From Oleispira sp964022115 (GTDB taxonomy: Bacteria; Pseudomonadota; Gammaproteobacteria; Pseudomonadales; Oceanobacteraceae): 10,307 nucleotides of DNA. Both the position numbers and the translations under genes were made by a program. The stretch spans positions 1-10,307 of the forward strand of contig CAXIBC010000095.1 of NCBI GenBank assembly GCA_964022115.1. The letters run 5' to 3'. Shown one piece after another: positions 5,903 through 10,307 of this stretch. Numbering within the stretch: position 1 is the first letter of the stretch; each line of letters opens with the position of its first letter. Below the pieces are notes generated by a model. The model was not told where the DNA came from. It saw nothing but the letters and a program-made list of their open reading frames with translations, and did not search any database.

Positions 5903-5908
5903 ACTATT

Positions 5909-6136
5909 ATGGAAATGATTTACATCGCAGCTGCGCTTATGATCGGTCTTGGTGCTCTTGGTACTGGTATTGGCTTCGCACTTTTAGGCGGCAAATTGCT
6001 TGAGTCTACTGCTCGTCAACCTGAATTAGGTCCAGAGCTTCAGACTAAAACGTTCTTGATGGCTGGTCTACTTGATGCCGTGCCAATGATCGGTGTTGGT
6101 ATTGCTATGTACCTTATCTTCGTTGTTGCTGCTTAA
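5909..6136 (+). CDS. atpE: F1Fo ATP synthase subunit c (proteolipid of the rotor ring)
   Basis: Two-helix hairpin that forms the c-ring, each copy carrying one ion-binding carboxylate. At 75 aa it is within the family range (E. coli 79), with a slightly shorter N-terminus. Helix 1 carries the glycine-rich GLGALGTGIGFALLGG (13-28). The polar loop contains the invariant ARQPEL (35-40) that contacts F1. Helix 2 carries the essential acidic residue Asp56 in GLLDAVPMIGVG (E. coli Asp61). An Asp followed by Ala, without the Gln and Ser/Thr ligand pattern of sodium-type rings, indicates proton coupling. It has a strong Shine-Dalgarno and a G-poor leader, as expected for the subunit needed in most copies. 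No damage seen. Confidence 0.98.
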   Translation: MEMIYIAAALMIGLGALGTGIGFALLGGKLLESTARQPELGPELQTKTFLMAGLLDAVPMIGVGIAMYLIFVVAA

Positions 6137-6141
6137 TTGTC

Positions 6142-6172
6142 ACTAGTACAACTAAGTACAACTAAATACAAC
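6142..6172 (+). repeat. Short tandem repeat, period about 10, in the atpE-atpF gap
   Basis: Three imperfect copies of ACTAAGTACA run head to tail (ACTAGTACA, ACTAAGTACA, ACTAAATACA) and are followed by AC. They fill most of the 55-base gap and stop just before the atpF ribosome binding site. They do not form a stable hairpin. They probably arose by slippage or serve as an unstructured spacer. Confidence 0.6.
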
Positions 6173-6191
6173 GAATTTAGAGGACTAAGGC

Positions 6192-6662
6192 GTGAATATT
6201 AATTTGACTTTGATCGGCCAGATCATCGCCTTTGCTGTCTTCGTTGCCTTCTGCATGAAATTTGTTTGGCCTCCGCTAACCAATGCAATGGCAGAGCGAG
6301 CGAAGAAAATCGCAGATGGTTTAGACGCAGCAAACCGCGCTGAACGTGATCTTGAACTTGCTCAACAAAAAGCAGGCGAAAAGCTACGCGAAAGCAAAGT
6401 GAAAGCAGCAGAAATTATTGAGCAAGCGAACAAACGTGCTAACCAGATCATCGACGAAGCTAAAGAAGCTGCGCGCGAAGAAGGTGCACGTTTGGCAGCC
6501 GCAGCTCAAGCTGAAATTGAGCAAGAAGTGAATCGTGCTAAAGAAGGATTGCGTCAACAGGTTTCTGCTCTTGCAGTGGCTGGTGCATCTAAAATCTTGG
6601 CGAAATCAGTTGATGAATCAGTTCATAACGAATTGCTTGATCAGTTGGCTAACGAGCTTTAA
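6192..6662 (+). CDS. atpF: F1Fo ATP synthase subunit b (peripheral stalk)
   Basis: Forms the dimeric peripheral stalk that holds F1 static against the rotor. At 156 aa it is exactly the E. coli length. A single N-terminal membrane helix covers about residues 5-22 (LTLIGQIIAFAVFVAFCMKF), followed by VWPPL at the hinge. Arg36 in AERAKKIADGL matches the conserved b-subunit Arg. Residues about 40-125 are a charged Ala/Glu/Lys-rich coiled coil containing IIEQANKRANQIIDEAKEA. The C-terminal delta-binding part reads QVSALAVAGASKILAKSVDE and ends LANEL. The start is GTG 6192, supported by AGAGGA at 6179-6184 and by exact alignment with MNxNxTxxGQ of homologues. atpH follows after 11 bases. Confidence 0.97.
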   Translation: MNINLTLIGQIIAFAVFVAFCMKFVWPPLTNAMAERAKKIADGLDAANRAERDLELAQQKAGEKLRESKVKAAEIIEQANKRANQIIDEAKEAAREEGARLAAAAQAEIEQEVNRAKEGLRQQVSALAVAGASKILAKSVDESVHNELLDQLANEL

Positions 6663-6673
6663 GCGAGGAAGCC

Positions 6674-7210
6674 ATGGCTGAATTAACCACTCTTGCGCGG
6701 CCTTATGCCAAAGCAGCTTTTGCCGAAGCATTAGAGCAGAATGCATTAGTACAATGGTCTGACATGTTATCGATTGCGGCTCAGTTCGCAGCCGATGACG
6801 GGTTAGAAAAAGTACTTTTACACCCTGGTTTAACCGCAGAGCAACAAGCTACGGCATTAACCGACTTGTGCGGTGACAAGTTAAATCAGTCAGGAAAAAA
6901 CTTCCTGATGATTTTAAGCGAAAATAAACGCTTAACTTTGTTACCACAAATTGTTGAAGCCTTTGAAGAGTTAAAAGCAGCACAGGAACACGCAATTGAC
7001 GTGACTGTTGTTTCTGCTTTTGAACTAACAGACGCACAACAAGAAACATTGTCTCAAGCACTGAAAAACAAATTACAGTGCGATGTACGTTTAACAGGCG
7101 AAGTTGACCAAACATTGGTTGGCGGCGTTATTATTCGTGCTGGAGACTTAGTCATCGACGGTTCTGTTCGCGGTAAGCTAGCGAAACTAGCCGAAGCGAT
7201 GAACTCCTAG
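6674..7210 (+). CDS. atpH: F1Fo ATP synthase subunit delta (OSCP family)
   Basis: Links the top of F1 (alpha N-termini) to the b-subunit stalk. At 178 aa it matches E. coli (177). The N-terminal six-helix domain starts with the typical LARPYAKAAFAEA; FLMILSENKRLTLLPQIVEAFEEL closes it. The C-terminal domain has VTVVSAFELTDAQQETL and the conserved end VGGVIIRAGDLVIDGSVRGKLAKLAEAM. ATG 6674 has GAGGAA at 6665-6670, rather close to the start. It lies 11 bases after atpF and a few bases before atpA, so translational coupling is likely in both directions. Confidence 0.97.
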   Translation: MAELTTLARPYAKAAFAEALEQNALVQWSDMLSIAAQFAADDGLEKVLLHPGLTAEQQATALTDLCGDKLNQSGKNFLMILSENKRLTLLPQIVEAFEELKAAQEHAIDVTVVSAFELTDAQQETLSQALKNKLQCDVRLTGEVDQTLVGGVIIRAGDLVIDGSVRGKLAKLAEAMNS

Positions 7211-7212
7211 TT

Positions 7213-7217
7213 GAGGG
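7213..7217 (+). promoter_or_regulatory. atpA ribosome binding site that decides the start
   Basis: GAGGG abuts the ATG at 7218, leaving no spacing, but lies six bases before the ATG at 7224. The second ATG is therefore the likely start. It also gives MQQLNPSEISEIIKKR, in register with the E. coli start MQLNSTEISE. Confidence 0.75.
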
Positions 7218-7223
7218 ATGAGC

Positions 7224-8762
7224 ATGCAGCAACTGAATCCATCTGAGATCAGCGAAATCATTAAGAAGCGCATCGATAACCTTGATGTGACTTCTCAAGC
7301 CCAGAATGAGGGCACCGTTGTTTCAGTATTCGACGGTATCGTTCGTATCCATGGTCTTGCCGACGTAATGTACGGTGAGATGATTGAATTTGAAGGCGGC
7401 GTATACGGTCTTGCACTTAACCTAGAGCGTGACTCTGTAGGTGCAGTAGTATTAGGCGATTATAAAAATATCGCTGAAGGCCAAACCGCTAAATGTACCG
7501 GCCGTATTTTGGAAGTACCTACTGGCGAAGCTATGCTTGGCCGCGTTGTAGACGCACTAGGTAACCCAATCGACGGTAAAGGTCCTATTGAAACGACTAC
7601 TAAAGCTCCTGTAGAACGTGTTGCACCTGGTGTAATTTCACGTCAGGGCGTAGATCAGCCGTTAGAAACTGGTTATAAATCTGTAGATTCCATGGTACCT
7701 GTTGGTCGTGGTCAGCGTGAGTTGATCATTGGTGACCGTCAGACTGGTAAATCTGCAATGGCTATCGACGCCATCATTAACCAGAAAGGCACCGGTGTTA
7801 AATGTGTATATGTTGCTATCGGCCAGAAGCAATCTTCTATCGCGAACGTTGTTCGTAAGTTAGAAGAGCACGGCGCGATGGAACACACTATTATCGTAGC
7901 CGCAGGCGCGTCTGATCCAGCATCTATGCTGTATCTTGCTCCATACTCTGGTTGCGCGATGGGTGAATACTTCCTAGACAAAGGCGAAGACGCCTTGATC
8001 GTATATGATGATTTAACCAAGCAAGCTTGGGCTTATCGTCAGATCTCACTATTGTTGAAGCGTCCTCCGGGTCGTGAAGCATACCCTGGTGATGTTTTCT
8101 ATCTTCACTCTCGTCTACTAGAACGTGCTTGTCGCGTTAACCCTGATTACGTGAAAAACGTAAGTGGCGTTGAAGGTCAGACTGGTTCTTTAACCGCTCT
8201 TCCTATCATCGAAACTCAGGGCGGAGACGTTTCTGCTTTCGTACCGACTAACGTAATTTCGATTACTGATGGTCAGATCTTCCTTGAAACAGGCTTGTTC
8301 AACTCTGGCATTCGTCCAGCGATGAACGCGGGTGTATCTGTTTCTCGTGTAGGTGGTGCGGCGCAAACAAAGATTATTAAGAAGTTGGGCGGTGGTATTC
8401 GTCTTGCTTTGGCTCAGTACCGTGAACTAGCAGCATTTGCTCAGTTTGCTTCTGACCTTGACGATGCGACTCGTGCTCAACTTGAGTTCGGTCAGCGCGT
8501 TACAGAGTTGATGAAGCAGAAGCAATATGCACCTATGTCTACTGGTGAAATGGGTCTGTCGATTTTTGCTGCTACTGAAGGCTTCCTAGACGACGTTGAA
8601 GTAAACAAAATTGGTGATTTTGAAGCCGCATTGATTTCTTACGCTAACAGCGAATTCGCTGATTTAATGGCTCAGATCAATGTTAAAGGCGACTACAGCA
8701 AAGATATCGCTGCTGGTCTTAAAGAGTTAGTTGAGAAATTCAAAGCTACTCAAGCCTGGTAA
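7224..8762 (+). CDS. atpA: F1Fo ATP synthase subunit alpha
   Basis: Non-catalytic nucleotide-binding subunit of the alpha3beta3 head, contributing residues to the catalytic sites on beta. From ATG 7224 it has 512 aa (E. coli 513); the earlier ATG 7218 has its Shine-Dalgarno directly against it. The N-terminal beta-barrel carries EGTVVSVFDGIVRIHGLADV. The P-loop GDRQTGKS is at 170-177, with YDDL at 261-264 and PPGREAYPGDVFYLHSRLLER after it. The arginine finger is Arg375 in GVSVSRVGGAAQTK (E. coli Arg376). The C-terminal helical domain contains LAQYRELAAFAQFASDLD and KQKQYAPMS and ends KATQAW. Codon use is strongly biased to CGT, GGT and GAA, as in highly expressed genes. A strong hairpin follows the stop. 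Confidence 0.98.
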   Translation: MQQLNPSEISEIIKKRIDNLDVTSQAQNEGTVVSVFDGIVRIHGLADVMYGEMIEFEGGVYGLALNLERDSVGAVVLGDYKNIAEGQTAKCTGRILEVPTGEAMLGRVVDALGNPIDGKGPIETTTKAPVERVAPGVISRQGVDQPLETGYKSVDSMVPVGRGQRELIIGDRQTGKSAMAIDAIINQKGTGVKCVYVAIGQKQSSIANVVRKLEEHGAMEHTIIVAAGASDPASMLYLAPYSGCAMGEYFLDKGEDALIVYDDLTKQAWAYRQISLLLKRPPGREAYPGDVFYLHSRLLERACRVNPDYVKNVSGVEGQTGSLTALPIIETQGGDVSAFVPTNVISITDGQIFLETGLFNSGIRPAMNAGVSVSRVGGAAQTKIIKKLGGGIRLALAQYRELAAFAQFASDLDDATRAQLEFGQRVTELMKQKQYAPMSTGEMGLSIFAATEGFLDDVEVNKIGDFEAALISYANSEFADLMAQINVKGDYSKDIAAGLKELVEKFKATQAW

Positions 8763-8774
8763 TTTTGTGAGCTG

Positions 8775-8799
8775 AAGCCGGATTTCGATCCGGCTTTAA
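8775..8799 (+). terminator. Perfect 9-bp hairpin with TTCG loop between atpA and atpG
   Basis: AAGCCGGAT at 8775-8783 pairs without mismatch with ATCCGGCTT at 8788-8796 around the loop TTCG. It starts 12 bases after the atpA stop. Only a short T-run follows, then AAATTTAA, so full termination is unlikely. It is the most GC-rich intergenic stem here. A partial terminator or a 3' block protecting upstream atpA mRNA from exonucleases would fit. Confidence 0.6.
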
Positions 8800-8824
8800 A
8801 TTTAACGTTAATGAGGCAGCTTTT

Positions 8825-9685
8825 ATGGCAGTCGGCAAAGAGATTAAAGAGCAAATAACGAGTGTACAAAGTACACAGAAGATTACTTCAGCAATGGAAA
8901 AAGTTGCTGTAAGTAAGATGCGTCGTGCTCAAGCTCGTATGGAAGCTAGCCGTCCATACGCGGATCGTATCCGTGTAGTGATCGGTCACCTAGCTGATGC
9001 GAACTCTGAATACCGCCATCGTTATTTGCAAGACCGCGAAGTTAAGCGTGTTGGCTATATCGTGGTGTCTTCCGACCGAGGCCTTTGTGGTGGCTTGAAC
9101 AACAATGCGTTCAAACACCTCGTAAAAGATGTTAAAGCTTGGCAAGAAAAAGGGGTAGAAGCTGACTTCTGCGCTGTCGGCTCAAAAGCCGTTAATTTCT
9201 TCAATAGCTTTGGTGGCAACGTTCTAGCATCAACAAGCCATTTAGGCGATGCACCAGAACTGGCTAGCCTTATCGGTTCGGTAAAGGCCATGTTAGACGC
9301 ATTCGATGAAGGTTCTATCGATCGTTTATACATAGTAAGCAACCGTTTCGTGAATACGATGACACAAGATCCTCAAGTGGAGCAGTTATTACCACTTAAG
9401 GCAGAACTAGACTCTGAAACAAAAGGTCATTGGGATTATATCTACGAACCAGATGCACAAGAGATCTTAGACGGTCTGTTATTGCGCTACGTAGAATCTC
9501 AAGTGTACCAAGGTGTTGTTGAAAACAATGCATGTGAACAAGCAGCTCGTATGTTGGCGATGAAAAACGCGACCGACAATGCTGGTGACATCATTGATGA
9601 TTTGAACATGCTTTATAACAAAGCACGTCAAGCAGCAATTACTCAAGAAATTTCAGAAATCGTCAGCGGTGCTGCAGCGGTATAA
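8825..9685 (+). CDS. atpG: F1Fo ATP synthase subunit gamma (central shaft)
   Basis: Rotating coiled-coil shaft inside alpha3beta3 that couples c-ring rotation to catalysis. At 286 aa it matches E. coli (287). The N-terminal helix reads KEIKEQITSVQSTQKITSAM (5-24) and continues EKVAVSKMRRAQ. The Rossmann-like middle domain has YIVVSSDRGLCGGLN (78-92). The C-terminal helix carries MLAMKNATDNAGDIIDDL and NKARQAAITQEISEIVSGA. Position 3 is Val where homologues more often have Gly or Ser, a minor difference. ATG 8825 has GAGG at 8813-8816, spacing eight. The hairpin upstream may set its expression below that of atpA, which would suit one gamma per three alpha; this is inference. Confidence 0.97.
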   Translation: MAVGKEIKEQITSVQSTQKITSAMEKVAVSKMRRAQARMEASRPYADRIRVVIGHLADANSEYRHRYLQDREVKRVGYIVVSSDRGLCGGLNNNAFKHLVKDVKAWQEKGVEADFCAVGSKAVNFFNSFGGNVLASTSHLGDAPELASLIGSVKAMLDAFDEGSIDRLYIVSNRFVNTMTQDPQVEQLLPLKAELDSETKGHWDYIYEPDAQEILDGLLLRYVESQVYQGVVENNACEQAARMLAMKNATDNAGDIIDDLNMLYNKARQAAITQEISEIVSGAAAV

Positions 9686-9727
9686 CGCTGAGCAACGCAG
9701 GCTTATAAATTTAAGAGGAAGACGGAT

Positions 9728-10307
9728 ATGAGCGGAACTATTGTTCAGATCATTGGCGCCGTTATCGACGTAGAATGCCCTCGTAACGAAGTACCGAAGG
9801 TATATGACGCCCTTACTGTAAATGGTACAGATACGACTCTAGAAGTTCAGCAGCAGCTGGGTGACGGAATCGTTCGTACAATTGCAATGGGTTCTACTGA
9901 AGGCCTTAAACGTGGTCTTACGGTAACAAATACTGGCGCTCCAATTTCTGTACCGGTTGGTACTGAAACTTTGGGTCGTATTATGGACGTGCTTGGCCGT
10001 CCAATCGATGAGTGTGGCGAAATTGGTGCGAAAGAAGTTGCTTCTATCCACCGTGACGCGCCATCTTTCGATGAGCAAGCTAACTCTACAGATTTGCTAG
10101 AGACTGGTATCAAGGTAATCGATTTGATCTGCCCATTCGCTAAGGGTGGTAAAGTAGGTCTTTTCGGTGGTGCTGGTGTTGGTAAAACTGTAAACATGAT
10201 GGAGCTTATTAACAACATTGCAAAGGCACACTCCGGTTTGTCTGTATTCGCAGGTGTTGGTGAGCGTACTCGTGAAGGTAACGATTTCTACTACGAAATG
10301 GCTGAGT
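9728..10307 (+). CDS. atpD: F1Fo ATP synthase subunit beta, 5' part (3' end outside window)
   Basis: Catalytic subunit of F1. The first 193 codons are present and the frame is open to the end of the window; the full protein should be about 460 aa. It starts MSGTIVQIIGAVIDVECPRNEVPKVYDAL, shown here by the opening IVQIIGAVIDVE. The beta-barrel domain is followed by LGRIMDVLGRPIDECGEIG, then the P-loop GGAGVGKT (147-154) with Lys153 (E. coli Lys155). The catalytic Glu is Glu179 in GERTREGND (E. coli Glu181). ATG 9728 has a strong AGAGGAAG at 9713-9720. It follows atpG after 42 bases. The longest frames on the opposite strand here are shadows of this gene. Confidence 0.97.
   Translation, partial: MSGTIVQIIGAVIDVECPRNEVPKVYDALTVNGTDTTLEVQQQLGDGIVRTIAMGSTEGLKRGLTVTNTGAPISVPVGTETLGRIMDVLGRPIDECGEIGAKEVASIHRDAPSFDEQANSTDLLETGIKVIDLICPFAKGGKVGLFGGAGVGKTVNMMELINNIAKAHSGLSVFAGVGERTREGNDFYYEMAE

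Noticed and set aside
8143..8158. ACGTGAAA inside atpA resembling half of a parS site
   Set aside because: Only about 10 of 16 positions match the consensus and the left half is wrong; it is explained by codons of atpA.
9686..9727. TAAATTTA palindrome in the atpG-atpD gap
   Set aside because: Eight AT bases only, no stable hairpin; ordinary spacer before a good ribosome binding site.
9847..10218. Long open frame (123 codons) on the opposite strand of atpD
   Set aside because: It is a shadow of the highly biased atpD codons, overlaps the P-loop coding region fully, and shows no recognisable domain or ribosome binding site.
1..10307. Defence island, mobile element, CRISPR array or novel gene cluster
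   Set aside because: All reading frames of note belong to recognised core genes; no transposase, integrase, direct repeat array, tRNA or unexplained long frame was seen.

Overview
The window is a stretch of conserved bacterial core genome, all on the + strand, from a gammaproteobacterium of about 45% GC. Gene order is mnmG - (acetyltransferase) - rsmG - parA - parB - atpI - atpB - atpE - atpF - atpH - atpA - atpG - atpD. This order, the Pseudomonas/marine-type AtpB N-terminus and the close match of every ATP synthase subunit to gammaproteobacterial proteins suggest a marine Oceanospirillales-like organism. The genus cannot be fixed by eye. In gammaproteobacteria this block normally lies close to the replication origin.

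Layout. (1) 1-2395: the 3' part of mnmG (tRNA wobble-uridine modification), a small hexapeptide-repeat sugar O-acetyltransferase that is not a standard member of this cluster, and rsmG (16S rRNA m7G methyltransferase). (2) 2433-4293: parA and parB, the chromosome partition pair; no parS site was found here. (3) 4294-4431: the atp promoter region, with a near-ideal sigma70 promoter and a hairpin next to the atpI ribosome binding site. (4) 4432-10307: the F1Fo ATP synthase operon, atpI (assembly factor), then the membrane Fo subunits a, c and b, then F1 subunits delta, alpha and gamma, and the first 193 codons of beta, which runs off the window. atpC would be expected just downstream.

How the genes work together. 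The atp genes are closely spaced with good Shine-Dalgarno sequences, so they should be one transcription unit. The operon is punctuated by RNA structures at three junctions: a terminator-like hairpin with a broken U-tract after atpI, a 38-nt near-perfect palindrome after atpB followed by a G-poor leader in front of atpE, and a perfect 9-bp hairpin after atpA. They sit where subunit demand changes sharply (a 1 : c about 10 or more; alpha 3 : gamma 1), so expression tuning is a reasonable inference.

There is no gene-free stretch longer than about 140 bases, and I saw no tRNA, rRNA, insertion sequence, prophage, CRISPR array or defence system. I found no convincing undescribed system. The points worth a second look are the extra acetyltransferase, two perfect DnaA boxes inside genes, and the intergenic RNA structures of the atp operon.
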